The translations under genes were made by a program, and so were the position numbers. Under the pieces are notes generated by a model, which was not told the origin of the DNA, made no database searches, and was given only the letters and a program-made list of their open reading frames with translations. A stretch of 64,000 bases of DNA, from contig NC_059356.1 of the NCBI RefSeq assembly GCF_019703515.2, positions 28,019,914-28,083,913 on the forward strand. Reading direction: 5' to 3'. Positions within the stretch are counted from its first letter, which is position 1. Each line of letters begins with the position of its first letter. Source of the stretch: Myxocyprinus asiaticus (Eukaryota; Chordata; Actinopteri; Cypriniformes; Catostomidae). Positions 42,763 through 55,764 of this stretch are shown here, piece after piece.

Positions 42763-44598
42763 CACTCACCTTGATCGCTCCATGACCAGACACAGTTTCT
42801 GAAATATTTCTGTTTCATAGTCCACATAAATTGCTCCCATCAAACATGTTTCTCCCATGTTTCTTTTTACTTTTGAAAGCAAATTATTAATTGATCTGAT
42901 CTAAAAGAGCTGTGGTAAATGCCTTGTTAAAATTGTAAATCTTAATGATTTGTTGTTGCTGCAGAATACCACAATCAGTCCAAATACACCATAAGTTTGT
43001 TTTCATTTTCAGCAGATTACCAATGTTTTGAGTTGTCCATGTCTCCAAGATGATTATGCAAGAGTTCATAATGTGATCTATCCAGTTTTTCTACTTTTGT
43101 TTTCTTCGAACATCTGCCTCTAGTCTACACTTGTTAAAGTAATTGTATTGAGTTACTTTAAATTTAGTATAGAACTGTGTGTGTTTATCTCTATTTCACA
43201 TTAATGTACGTCAAACTTCCCTTAGGTTATCATAAACACGACAGTAAATTATCTGGTCTGTAGGGGACACTATTGCCATTGTTATTTGCATTGACGCGAT
43301 TGTAATGTTGTTAATTCCTCTAAGTGCTTTTCAAAAGTAAAACAACTGTACAAATAACAGTACAAATGCAGCTCTTTTTTTTTACTGTTATTTTTCTCCT
43401 TATCTTACTAAGTCAGTGTTGTGTCAATTGAATTAGGGCTGTATTTGATAACCCCAAGATCACAACAGAGACAAGGAATAAACCAATGGTAGTTTTTACT
43501 ACCTAGCCCTGCTCCTTGTGTTGTGAGAAACAACAAATCAGATTGTTAATAGATAATACACTTTGTAATACACTTTAAACCTGTGAAGTACAACTGGAGT
43601 CTGTGCTAGGTGTTCTTGAAATATATACTGTAATAAAAAATGTGAATTTGTGGGAAATCAAGATGCAATATCATCAAAAATACACACAAATATTAATGGA
43701 TTTTTGGTTGTTACTGACATTGGTTTAACAAAGATTAATGTCTATGTGACATGATGTAATGAATGCATATGCTCACAGCTGTCTAATTAATAGTCATCTT
43801 TTTATATTTTCTTTGGACTGGGCAAAAAAAAAAAAAAAAAAAAAAATATAATAATAATATTGGACTCACATGCTAATTTGAAAGAAGCATCTCCAAAAGA
43901 AGTATCTCCACAATGTATGAGCACCTGAAAATGTTTTTGATTAGGCAGTAGTCTACATTAAAGTACAGTAGATCATAATTGTAGCTGAAAATGCATAACC
44001 TTGCAAACAAAATTATTAGCTGGGGGGATTTACAATGAATTTAAAATGTCTGAATTTTGTATCAATTATTTTTTGTCCATTTCTAAGGAGTATTCACATT
44101 GCTTCATGAGTCTCATTTAAGGGAAGAATGTTCAAATGTGGGAGGCATACTTTATTTTCCTCTACACAAAGGCTTTTCCTGTTTCCTGTTTTTTGTCAAT
44201 TCAGATGTGTTGGTGAGGACAAAGAAGGTGACGAAATCAAGCAGATTGTAACAAACAAAAAAGAAAGAAAAGTGGATGAAAAATGATGAAAACCAGGAAA
44301 AAGAACTGGTGTTTGGAATGCTACAGGCTGCAGAAATTTTTCATTTATTCTGATAATTCATGCAATAAGAGTTCAGTTATCATTGCTTGCTGAATATAGC
44401 ACACAGTCTTTTTTAAAATTTACAGCTAAAATTCTGCTGACAAAAAGCTTTCTCTCTCTCTCTTTCTCTCTCTATGATACGCATATTCACGTTTTTAATA
44501 CCTTTATTGTTGTAAAGTTAACCTGCAATAGATTACAAACAACTAAGAAGAAACTTTTGCATGAACAATATCACATGCAAATCTGATATAATATGGCC
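42763..44598. other. Spacer between transposons; no gene seen
   Basis: AT-rich sequence with an A-run near 43826-43846 and a CT-rich tract near 44449-44471. The block 43381-43620 resembles 61190-61470. Confidence 0.4.
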
Positions 44599-45466
44599 AT
44601 ATACACCGATCAGACACAACATTAAAACCACCTGCCTAATATTGCGTAGGTCCCCCTTGTGCCGCGAAAACATCGCCAGCCGCATCTCAAAATAGCATTC
44701 TGAGATGATATTCTGCTCACCACAATTGTACAGAGTGGTTATCTGACTTACCATAGACTTTGTCAATTCAAACCAGTTTGGCCACACTCTGTTGACCTCT
44801 CTCATCAACAAGGCGTTTCTGTCCGCAGAACTACCACTCACTGAATGTTTTTTGTTTTTGGCACCATTCTGAGTAAATTCTAGAGACTGTTTTGTGTGAA
44901 AATCCCAGGAGATCAGCAGTTACAGAAACCAGCCCATCTGGCACCATCAATTATGCCACAGTCCAAATCACTGAGATTGCATTTTTTTCCCCCATTCTGA
45001 TGGCTGATGTGAACATTAAATGAAGCCCCTGACCCGTATCTGCATGATTTTATGCACTGCACTGCTGCCACACAATTGGCTGATTAGATAATCACATGGA
45101 AGATTGTTGGTGCCTGATGGGCTGGTTTGAGTATTTCTGTAACTGCTGATCTCCTGGGATTTTCATGCACAACAGTTTCTAGAATTTACTCAGAATGATG
45201 CCAAAAACAAAAAACATCCAGTGAGCGGCAGTTCTGCAGATGGAAACGCCTTGCTGATGATGAGAGAAGTCAACAGAGAATGGCCAGACTGGTTTGAACT
45301 GACAAAGTCTATGGTAACTCAGATAACCGCTTTGTAAACAATTATGGAGAGAAGAATATCATCTCAGAATGCTATTCTGAGATGCAGGTTGGTGCAGTTT
45401 TGGCGGCACGAGGGGAACCGACACAATATTGGCAGGTGGTTTTAATGTTGTGGCCGATCGGTATAT
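44599..45466. mobile_element. 868-bp near-perfect palindrome made of two Tc1 5' ends
   Basis: The left arm (44599-44949) and right arm (45107-45466) are inverted copies starting ATATACACCGATCAGACACA. Each arm carries the N-terminal part of a Tc1-like transposase (LMREVNRVWPNW, TTLYNCGEQN). The arms enclose a loop of about 157 bases with the untranslated leader. It is a head-to-head foldback derivative of the element family at 45470-47998. Confidence 0.8.
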
Positions 45467-45469
45467 GAA

Positions 45470-47998
45470 CATATACTATTAACTGAGCACTTGATTAGGA
45501 ACACTATTAATACTGGGTAGGGCCTCCCTTTGCTCTCAAAACAGTCTCAGTTCTTCATGTCATGGATTCCACAAGATGTTGGAAACATTCATTGAGATTC
45601 TGGTCCATGTTAACATGATTGCATCACGCAAATTCTGCAGATTTGTCAGCTGTACATTACTCCTGCAAATCTCCCATTCTACCACATCCCAATGGTGTTC
45701 TATTGGATTCAGATCCATGACTGGGAAGGACACTGAAGAACAGTGAACTCATTGTCATGTGACATGGTGGGAAGATGGGTAAATTGTAGCCATGAAGGGA
45801 TGCACATCATCAGCAACAATACTCAAATAAATTGATTAGTATTAACGGGCCCAATGTGCCAAGAAAACATTACCCACACCCCATTACACCACTGCCACCG
45901 GCCTGGACTGTTGACACAAGGCAGGTTGGGTCCATGGATTCAGGCTGTTGGCACCAAATTTGGACCCCATCTGTGTGCCTCAAAAGAAATCGAGATTCAT
46001 CAGACCAGGCTATGTTTTTCCAGTCTTTAACTGTCCACTTTTGGTGAGCCTGTGCTCACTGCAGCTTCAGCTTTCTGTTCTTGGCTGACAGAAGTGGAAC
46101 CCGATGTGATCTTCTGCTTTTGTTGCCCATTCGCCTCAAGGTTCAACATGTTGTGCATTCTGAGATGCTATTCTGCTCACTACAATTGTACAGAGTGGTT
46201 ATCTAAGTAAGCGTAGCCTTTCTGTCAGCTCGAACCAGTCAGGCCACTCTCCATTGACCTCTCTCATCAACAAGGCGTTTCCATCTGCAGAACTGCCATT
46301 CAATGGATGTTTTTTTGTTTCTGGCACCATTCTGAGTAAACTCTATAGAAAATGTTGTGCGTGAAAATCCTAGGAGATCAGCAGTTACAATAATACTCAA
46401 ACCAGCCCGTCTGGCACCATCAATCATGCCACGGTCGAAATCACTGAGACAGGCCAGGTTCCATATCAAAATCACTGAGGGTGCTTCTGAAAATAGTGGG
46501 GGTGCTCTGTATAAAGTGGAGATGTATCATAATTACACATTTTTTTAATAGATTAAATCATGTTTAAATGCTGCTTAAACAACGTAAAGAAAAGTTTGTT
46601 TTTTTAATGTACAAAACATTTATTGCTTCTGGGTTTTTTCCCCATGATCTGTCGCTGAAAATGACAGTAAAATTCTGTGCGTGCAGATTAGGACATACTG
46701 ATTTGCAAAATCATACACGTTTATAAGTTTTGATGCAGCATTTTGTACATTCACAAAATGCAAGGATTTTTGTGTGTTTGCTGGTATTCAAGAAAATCTG
46801 CTTGCCAATTTACAGTATTAGTTTTACATATTCAGTTGAGCAGGGGTGTGCAATTATTTTGGTACAGGGGCCACATCAGCCTTTTGAACATGGAACAGAG
46901 AAGATAAAAATTCTGCATAGTTGTATCTTTAAGCCCAGACATGCACTCAATGAATGATGCACAGTTTTCTGAAGTGTATCCTGATGGGACCATTCTGCAT
47001 TGCTTGAAGTTTTGCTGCTATACTTTCTATCATGTGGTAGTAAAACTGAATAAAGGATGAATACAATTATTAATTGATTATTTTACCATACTTCAATGCA
47101 ATGGTAATTTAGTATACAATTTACCACTCTATATCAGGAGTCTGGTTTAATAATAAAATAAAATATTCGGGAAAGAGATTCTAAAAGCTTATTTTAATGT
47201 TGGCCGCAAAGTTGACCCGTTTACTTGTTTTATTTTGAAAACATTACCAACCTGTATACACGCTCATGGGTCATGATGTGGGTCCCGTCAATGTTTGGCA
47301 CCCCATTCAGCACACCACTGAATAAAACAGGCTGCATGACACTGATAAATGATTACTACCTGAGTAACATTCACATACAGGTGTGAGGGACTTCAGCATT
47401 TCACAAATAACACAAAGAATAAATATATTCCTCTCTCACTTGGTTTTACTGGCGTGTCCCCTCCATGCACTATTGAGCGCTAAGTTGTTGTTTGTTTGTT
47501 TTTTTGCTGGGAGAAAGCGCGTGCACTCGCATGTATGGTTGCCAGATTGCATAAATTATGACATAAGGTGAAATATTTCCAATTTGTGCAAGTATAAATC
47601 TCTGATTGGGGTGTTGCATATATTATCTGGCAACCCTGAGCATATTAAAAGCTTGTGGATGCGGGATAGGTCCAAAAGCCAGATAAATGAAAGATCTAAT
47701 AAAAAACGTTCATGATAAATCGACCTGTGGGCAGTAGTTTGCCCTGGTCTGCAATTGAGGGTGCTCTAAGTTTCGTTTGAGGGTGCTTAGCACCCACAAG
47801 CTCCCCCGTAGAACCGGGACTGCTCTGAAATCATTTTTTTCCCCCATTCTGATGGTTGATGTGAACATTAACTGAAGCTCCTGACCCTTATATGCAGATT
47901 TTATGCATTTCACTGCTGCCACATGATTGGCTGATTAGATAATCACATGAATAAGTAGGTGTACAGGTGTTCCTAATAAAGTGTTCAGTGAGAGTATA
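45470..47998 (-). mobile_element. Decayed Tc1-like transposon interrupted by a hAT element
   Basis: Ends resembling ACTGAGCACTTGATTAGGAA and the complement of CTAATAAAGTGTTCAGTG bound the element. On the minus strand, 46239..46475 gives the transposase N-terminus (LSDFDRGMIDGARRAGLS). The region near 45680-45720 gives the DDE box (MDLNPIEHHWD), and sequence near 45520 gives the C-terminus. Many stops show it is dead. The leader is split by an insertion at 46450-47822. Confidence 0.78.
46450..47822. mobile_element. hAT-like element nested in the Tc1 relic
   Basis: Its ends (CAGGCCAGGTTC and the complement of GAACCGGGACTG) form an imperfect 12-base inverted repeat. The flanking 8-mers CACTGAGA and CTCTGAAA are a decayed target duplication. 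The uninterrupted target is visible in the related palindrome near 44968-44990. No transposase recognised. Confidence 0.65.
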
Positions 47999-48503
47999 TA
48001 AAATAATAGCTCATATATTTAAGCATATTCAGATTCAAATTCCATTAGTATCGGGGAAAACAGATGTTATGAAAATGGAAATAGTATTTTGAAATATATG
48101 TTCCATATACAGTATGTACAAGTATGTACATTTCTGGTGGAAAAACTCTATGTATTTTACATGCCATTTGCCAGATTTCTGTATGGGATATACAGAACCT
48201 GACATGCTCTTAAAAGACGTAATCCCTGTGTTTCCTTATAAAGGTCTACTAGGCATATTATCAGCAGGAAGTTCAAGTTGTTTACTTTCAAATTCCACAC
48301 AAACTGAAATGAAATTACATTAATAGTGTTGCTGAAACATGCTGCTTCACGAATGGCCAGAAATTACGCACGAGGTGTGTCTTCCATTTATTTACTGATG
48401 GCAAGTGCCATGCATGGAACAATAAAACCGACATACTATCAGATGCTTTAGGATTTAGGGGTCGTGTGTGGACTTCAGTGGGAGCAGCCCAGATGGGTGT
48501 GGC

Positions 48504-48517
48504 TATATTATATATTG
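48504..48517 (+). promoter_or_regulatory. Putative TATA box of the amine oxidase gene
   Basis: TATATTATATATTG lies about 75-85 bases before the chosen ATG (48590), preceded by GGGTGTGG (KLF/CACCC-type). Confidence 0.4.
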
Positions 48518-48589
48518 GTCGCAGTGAATTTACCATGCGTTCCTCTTCCATCCACTCCACGCTCGGGATAAGAGGTGGTCGCTACAGTG

Positions 48590-51500
48590 ATGAATTCTCT
48601 ATTAAAATACTCACTGATACTTCTAGGATTTATTTCGGTGATAATCAACATCGTGTTATTATGCCTAAATACGAATAGGCGTCCAAAATGCATGTCCCAG
48701 CCGCAAGAAATCCTGAAAGTCAGACATTCAGACAAAAGTCTGATTTATGCGGACCTCACTGCAGAGGAGTACAAATCAGTTCGCGATTACATGTGGGCTC
48801 AAAAAGACCTCCAGATTTCCCAGTCGGCCACAGCGAGACCCTCAGAGAATTTCATCTTTTTAATTGACCTCTCGCTCCCGAAAAAGGCTGACGCGCTGCG
48901 ATACTTGGATGCCAATGGACAGAAGCCGCCGCGCGACGCTACTGTTGTGGTGTTCCACGGCGCGCGCGGTTACCTGAAGGAGTACGTGGTGGGACATTTG
49001 CCTGGTCCACTGCGGCATCGGGATGTTACTCAGGAGAAGTATAATACTCCAACTTTACCCTTCACAGCCCGTATGGTAACAATCGGAGAGTATGTGCAAC
49101 TCTTCACACTCTTAAATAAAGTTTTCCAAAAACTTGAAAAACCACTGAAGGAAAGTTTTGGTTATGTCCCAAGAAAGCGGGAATTGCTGCTGTTTGAGGG
49201 TATGCCAAGAGGCTTAAAGGCCGGTGACCGCAAAACATGGATTTCTTTCTTTCGCGATTACAGTGGCATGTACATCCATCCCGTGGGCTTCGAAATCTTG
49301 ATTTGCCACGAGAGCAGAAACTCGTCAGAGTGGACAGTTGAGCGGCTGCTCTACAATGGTCAATATTTCAACAGCACTGACGAATTTAAAAAGAGTTATG
49401 AAAAAGGTTCAGTAAAAAAGATTGCCTACAGAGAAATCCCAAATTACGCGTCACTCAAGCCCATGAATAAACCTTCTGGGTTAGGACCACACCAGTATTA
49501 TCTTAAGGGTAAACGTTTCAGCGTTCAAAACAACCAGGTGGTTTATTTAGACTGGAGCTTTGCTTTTGGCTTGAGCTCCCTGACTGGCATGAGGGTATTT
49601 GATATTCGCTTTAAAGGGGAGAGGATTGTGTACGAGCTCAGCGTGCAGGAGGCGATGTCTGTGTACGGATCCATCACTCCTGGGATGATGCTCACGAAGT
49701 TCCTCGACTCAAGTATCGGAATCGGGCGCTTTGCGCACGAGCTGGTACGCGGAATCGATTGTCCGTACACTGCCACCTATGTCGATACGTACCGTTATGT
49801 TGACACAAACGTCACGCTGCGTTCCAGAAACTCCATCTGCGTTTTCGAGCACGACGCTGGCAGACCTCTGCGACGACACTTCTCAGATTTCTTCCATAAT
49901 GGTTATGGTGGTATGGCAAACAGCGCTTTGGTGTTCCGCACTATTACTGCTATAGGGAACTATGACTATATATGGGACTTCATTTTCTATCAAAGCGGCT
50001 CCGTGGAGGCAAGAGTGCACGCCACTGGCTACATATCATCCTCCTTTATGATCGATGGAAGTCTGCAGTATGGTCACCAGGTTGCAGAAAATGTCCTTGG
50101 GAATATCCATACACATTTCATCAACTTTAAAGTCGATCTGGACATCTTGGGTAGGTGCCATATTATGAAGTAGCCTAAATATCAGATATGCAAGATACAT
50201 TTCAAGATATCCTATTAAATAAGTCACAATACTTTTTTGTTTTTAATAGCCTACAGTTGTAAATGACACAGGCCTGTTGGTTTTAATTAGATCGCATTGG
50301 CTACTCTAGACCAAACACTGCATGACAATAAAGATAATTTAACTTTACATTTTATTGCCCAGAAGTGCTACTTTGACTTACATCTTAGACAAGGTCAATT
50401 TTTTTTCAGTTGACATGCCTTGTACTTTTTCTCTATGTTGCCACAGACAGACAGACAGACAGACAGACAGATAGATAGATACCATGTAACCTAACTGAAT
50501 CAAGTAAACCCAACAAAATTGCCAAAATAACTCAAATTAAACTCTCTTAGTGACATGCTAGGAAAGGAAATTTTAGCAAGCTAAACATGCTGGGGGGAAA
50601 CACTACTGGTGCAACCTGGTCACTATATGCTGTCATTAGCAGCACAGCAATTGCTCAAAGGATAAAGCAATATGTACAGTAGTACTCAAAATGTATTCAT
50701 CCTCAACCTAGGCTCAAGTTCAACTCTTCACATTATCAACATGACAACATTTATATTCACTTGCACAATGACTCATAAAATAACACTTTAACACATTTTA
50801 ACATTTACATTTACTCTCCCTGTCAAGTCCCATGCAAAGCTTGCTAGGAACTAGAAATCCTCTGCCCAGTTTCAGTTAACCAAACAAAATATATTTACGT
50901 TGTCCCAATGCACATGGATTATGTAACGCTGACAAGAAACGTTTTTTAATTGAATCAGCTCAGTTAATTTAATTTCCCTTGGTTACATTAATTTTTTAAA
51001 AATAACAACAACAAGGGATGGTTGAGTAAAACTGATGATAGTGAAAGTAAATTTTTTTTAGTGTAGATAGACAGAAAGACAGACCATCTGACAGATCTTT
51101 CAAATGACACTTTTCTTATCTTGAAAAATTAAGTAAACGCACACCTTAGATTCAGAGGTGCAAGTTCTAGCAAAAATATATAGGAAAAAAAACAGTATAA
51201 TTGCACAACCCAAAATATAGGCTCATTTATTCATCAGCCTTTTTCAAGGTACAGTATGTAACGTTGGTAAATAAAGGAGCCTATATTTTGAGTTGTGCAG
51301 TTATACTTTTATTTTTTTATCTTGACCATAGTTGTCAACCTAGAATTGCCAATATTTAAGCATAGGGAGTGTTTACTTAGGAGTCTCCTAAGTAAACACT
51401 CCTTATGCTTAAGTACTGGCCATGCCTACAACAATTCCGAAAAAGTTGGGACACTGTCCAGAAGCGGTGTCAACTTCTCTGGGCTTGGTCTCATCTGTGG

Positions 51501-54500
51501 AAAGTAGAAGAGTGGAACTTTGCATAGTAAAGTCTTAAGTTGTATCTGTGGATGCAGTGGTGAATGGTGTTGTCTAACAAAGGTTTACTAAAGTAATCCC
51601 AAGCCCATGTTCATGATATCCATTCCAGATGAATGATGTGTTTTAAGACAGTGATGTCTGAGGGATCAGAAATCACGCACATTCAGAAGTGGTTTTCTTC
51701 TTGCCCTTTACGTATCGAGATTTGACCAGATTCCTTGAATCTTTTAACTATATTGTGCACTGTAGCGGGTGAAATGGCCAAAATCCTTCCAATTTGTCTT
51801 TGGGGAACATTGTTGTGTGCTGGATTATTTGCTGAAGCATCTGTTGGCAAACTAACAAGTCTCAAATGATCCCTGCTCTTGAAGGACTAGGCTGTTTTTA
51901 GAGGCTTCTTAAATACTATGACACAATTGCCTCACCTGTTTAACATCTCCTGTTTCACAGTGCCTTGTTATTTCAACTCATCAAATTGTTATTATCTTAA
52001 ATTGCCTGTCTCAACATTTTTGGAGCGTGGTGCAATCACCTGATTTGAAATGACTGTGCATTATATTACACAAGGTAAAACATCATATAATGTTTTAGTG
52101 CTTTCAATATAGCAAAGGGTAAATATAATTTACAAATCACTCCTTTTTTGTTTTTATTAGCATTTTTTATGCTGTCCCAACTTTTTCGGAATTGGGGTTG
52201 TAATAGGTTCTATTCTAAATTCTAATTATGTTATGGTAAATTAAAATATGTCCATCTGATAGTAGAGAATATTACAGGAAACAGCCTCTACAGACAAAGG
52301 TCGCAAAACTGTTATTTTTTTATTATTATTATTATTTATTAATTTGTATTATTATTAATTTTATTTATTTTTTCTAGGTGTAAAGAATGTGTTTCAGACT
52401 AAAGACATGGTGTATAAGGAGGTGTCATTGCCATGGATGCCCTCACAGAAAGCAAAGATACCACAGCTGGTGGAGCAGCAAATCAGGACAGAGAAAGAGG
52501 CGGCGATGCAGCATAACACCAAAACACCCCGTTACCTTCATATAGCCAGCAACCGTACCAACCGATGGGGCCACCAGCGCTCTTACAGGCTTCAGGTGTT
52601 GAGCTTTGCTGGGGATCACCTCCCTGAAAGTGAGCCTGAAGAGAAGTCCATGTCCTGGGCTCGGTAAGGACTCAGTCTCTTTCAGTCATACACACAATAT
52701 GCAGACTGAGATGCACGCATGTTGTAGAAGTGTGTTGTATTATGTTCAAGTTATGTAAAGCTTGTCTTTTTCTTCTTTCTAGGTATAAAGTAGCTATAAC
52801 CAAGCATAAAGATACTGAGCAGACTAGCAGCAGCCTGTACAGTCAGAATTACATGCAATCCCCATTCATTGATTTCAGCAAATTTATTGATGATAATGAG
52901 GTGATCGACAACGAGGTATGTATAAGCCAGTCAATAACAGACAGCGTCATCAGACTCAGTTTCAATTGGTGTTATTAAAGGAATAGTTCACCCAAAAAAT
53001 GAAAATTCTCTCATCATTTACTCACTCTCATGCCATCCCAGATGTGTACGACTTTCTTTCTTCTGTTGAACACAAATGAAGAATTTTAGAAGAATATCTC
53101 AGCTCTCTAGGTCCATACAATGCAAGTGAATGGTGATCAGATCTTTGTAGCTCCAAAAATCACGTATAGGAAACATAAAAGTAATCCATAGGACTCCAGT
53201 GTTTAAATCCATGTCTTCAGGAGCGATATGATAGGTGTGGGTGAGAAACAGATACAATTTTAAGTCCTTTTTTAATCTAAATCTCCACTTTCACTTATAC
53301 ATCTGAAAGTCACATGTGGTGCCTATTTAGTTACAATTTCACATCTGAAAGTAAAAGTGAAAGTGGAGATTTAGCATAAAAAGGACTTGTAAAAAAAGGA
53401 GTCGTATGGATTACTTTTATGTTTCCTTTAATGTGATTTTTGGAGCTACAAAGGTCTGATCATCATTCACTTGCATTGTATGGACAAACAGAGCTGAGAT
53501 ATTCGTCTAAAAATCTTCACTTGTGTTCTGCAGAAGAAAGAAAGTCATACACATCTGGGATGGCATCAGGGTGAGTAAATGATGAGGGAATTTTAATTTT
53601 TGGGTGAACTATTCCTTTAAGTTATTATTGCATGTGACATTCTGACTGAGTTATAGTATTTTTCGGAGTGACAATTTGCACTAGGTGTAAAGAGTACCTG
53701 CCACACAGTGTGCACTCATATAGTCAGGTGCAAACATATAAATTAAAAACAAACTGCAACCCTTAGAGCTGTTGCAATGGTGCAGTGTGTAAAGATGGAT
53801 TGGGTGTGCTTTTACCATGTGGATAATCCGGGTTTGATTCCCCCTTTTGTGTCACTTTTCTTCATCCTGTTTCCTGTCTCCACTCATAATATTTCCTTTA
53901 ATACAACTTATAATAATAAATCAAAATTAATATAAAGTTTGGTTTCCTTGCAGTGATTTGGTCACGGTGACGGTCGGGTAGTTGAGAAAGGTTTGATTTG
54001 GGTCAAATTAACCATTGTTTTACTGTAGTAATATTGTAGTAACCATGTTTTTGGTGGAAGCCATAGTTTTAATGCAATTAACCATGGTGTTAATATAGTA
54101 AGCATGTTTAGTTTTGTGGTTACTATGATTACAAAATACCATGGTGATACTATGGTTACTGTAGTAAAACCATGGTTAATTTCTGTAAGGGAAGGTTAGG
54201 GTAAGGTTTAGGGGTTGGTGTAGGGTGGCACTCTAAATAAACACAATAAACAAACTGCAGTGATGCCCCTATAATGTATGTTAGTATTTATTTAGGGGTG
54301 AAAATAGCACACTAAGATGCTTTTTGTATTTCCATAAAATACAGTGGCCCTCAGTTTGAACACTTAAAGTAAGCCACACTAAAACTTTGCATTATATAAC
54401 AAAATATCAAACCAATTGGCAAATTTACTTTTTAACCTAAACAATAATAATAAAAAAAGATGTTTCTTAGATTAAAAAATAAATAATTAAATTAGAAATA

Positions 54501-55214
54501 GATATATAAATTATAAAACAATAAATATATCATTCAAAATTAAGACAAAAAGTAATTGTATTCTTTCTGGTTGTCAAAAGTAGTGGAACATGTCCATAGT
54601 TCACCTGTGGTTACTATGCTAAGACACCTGCATGAACTTCACACATCCAGTAACAATCACCTTGACACTAGTTAAAAGTCATTACAAAAATGGCTCAGAA
54701 GCATGAAGTCAGTCCAGAGAAAATACATAATATACTTTGTTTGCAGATGTCACTTTGATATATTTTCTATGCAGTAAAAATCCTACATTTTGAAGTGTGA
54801 CTCCAGTGTTCATATTCATTTTGACACCACTGTATATCATCTTATTTTTTCTGTTTAGCTTATTTTGTACTTAGCAGATGCTTTTATCCAAAGATAATAA
54901 CAATAACAATATCTTCATTACATCTGCTTAAGGACTTGGTTGCCTGGGTGACCACTGGTTTCCTACACATTCCACATGCAGAGGACATCCCCAACACTGT
55001 TACTGTGGGTAATGGCGGTGGTGTCATCATTAGGCCACATAACTACTTTGATGAAGATCCATCCATCCACTCACCTGATGGAGTGTATTTCTCTCCAGGC
55101 TCTGAGAATGACTGTGAGTACAACAAAATGGCGTGCCTGGAAAAGGATATGTGCAGTTCCTCCCTGGAGCCATTCACTTACCATGGCTTTGAAGGGGTTA
55201 TGAAGTTTGATTAA
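48590..55214 (+). CDS. aoc2: Copper-containing primary amine oxidase (AOC2/AOC3, VAP-1 type)
   Basis: Four exons, 48590..50150, 52378..52663, 52783..52915 and 54933..55214, give 2262 nt in frame (753 residues; human AOC3 is 763). The start is the first ATG before a signal-anchor helix (residues about 4-28, [16 protein letters not shown]); upstream in-frame sequence has only GTG. The topaquinone precursor is Tyr458 in GNYDY. Copper ligands are His507 and His509 (HTH) and His675 ([10 protein letters not shown]). The catalytic base fits Asp373 (FLDSS). The enzyme deaminates primary amines to aldehydes, releasing hydrogen peroxide and ammonia; VAP-1 acts at the endothelial surface in leukocyte trafficking. 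AOC2 versus AOC3 orthology cannot be decided here. Exon layout (one large exon and three small) matches the family. Confidence 0.95.
50446..50480. repeat. (CAGA)n/(TAGA)n microsatellite
   Basis: Tandem CAGA then TAGA units in amine oxidase intron 1. Confidence 0.85.
51410..52210 (-). mobile_element. Tc1/mariner-like relic, amine oxidase intron 1
   Basis: The ends CAACAATTCCGAAAAAGTTG and CCAACTTTTTCGGAATTG are inverted. The minus strand at 51683..51865 encodes a helix-turn-helix-like piece ([20 protein letters not shown]) typical of Tc1-like transposases. The catalytic part is missing or unrecognisable. Confidence 0.65.
52975..53620. mobile_element. Complete TTAA-flanked palindromic MITE, amine oxidase intron 3
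   Basis: It runs from TTAAAGGAATAGTTCACCC to GGTGAACTATTCCTTTAA. The arms are complementary over most of their length (ATCCCAGATGTGTACGACTT against CATACACATCTGGGATGGCA). Same family as the gene B and NBR1 intron copies. Confidence 0.85.
53766..53850 (+). repeat. Degenerate tRNA-derived SINE head
   Basis: A tRNA-like segment has a recognisable B box (GGTTTGATTCC, 53831-53841) and a weak A box (GCAATGGTGCAG). It lies in amine oxidase intron 3 and is not a functional tRNA. Confidence 0.45.
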
Positions 55215-55514
55215 GGGTCTTATTTCAGATTGTGATGTATGTAATGTTACACTCATTCCAAATACTGAAGTCTCATAATGCAGAAAGTATTTGCTTCATC
55301 ATCACTTTGTGCTAGTTACTAGTTAGGCAAGATTTCTTGCTTTTGTATCTTATTATGTAAATATTATGAATATTATCTTGGTTTTTGCTATAGCAAATTG
55401 ATTGTGTTGTGATCAAGAATGTCTGTAAAATTTGATGACAATATACTGTATGCATAGACTTTTTAGGGTATATCCTTCCTTTAATGGTATATTTTTTGTA
55501 AAGCCTATTTTAAA

Positions 55515-55520
55515 AATAAA
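55515..55520 (+). promoter_or_regulatory. Polyadenylation signal of the amine oxidase gene
   Basis: AATAAA about 300 bases after the stop codon. Confidence 0.5.
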
Positions 55521-55764
55521 GTATAAAGAATTAGGGTAATTTTTTACTGTACAAACATTTATTTTTATACAGAGAGACTTTAGATTAGAATAGAGACTGA
55601 TACAACACCTTACCAAATTCACACTTCTTTAAAAAAAATTAAAAAAATCATCCATGCAATAAAATGTCAAGGGTGACTACGGGTTATTCTGGTCATGCTT
55701 TTCTCATATTAATCATTCTTTCATTTCTTGGTGACATTACAGCATAAATGGGTCCTAACTTACA

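Noticed and set aside
44599..45466. CRISPR-like or structured RNA locus
   Set aside because: The symmetry is explained by two inverted transposon ends; no spaced direct repeats, and the host is a vertebrate.
48315..48735. Minus-strand open frames over the amine oxidase promoter and start
   Set aside because: No domain; overlap the oxidase exon in antisense.
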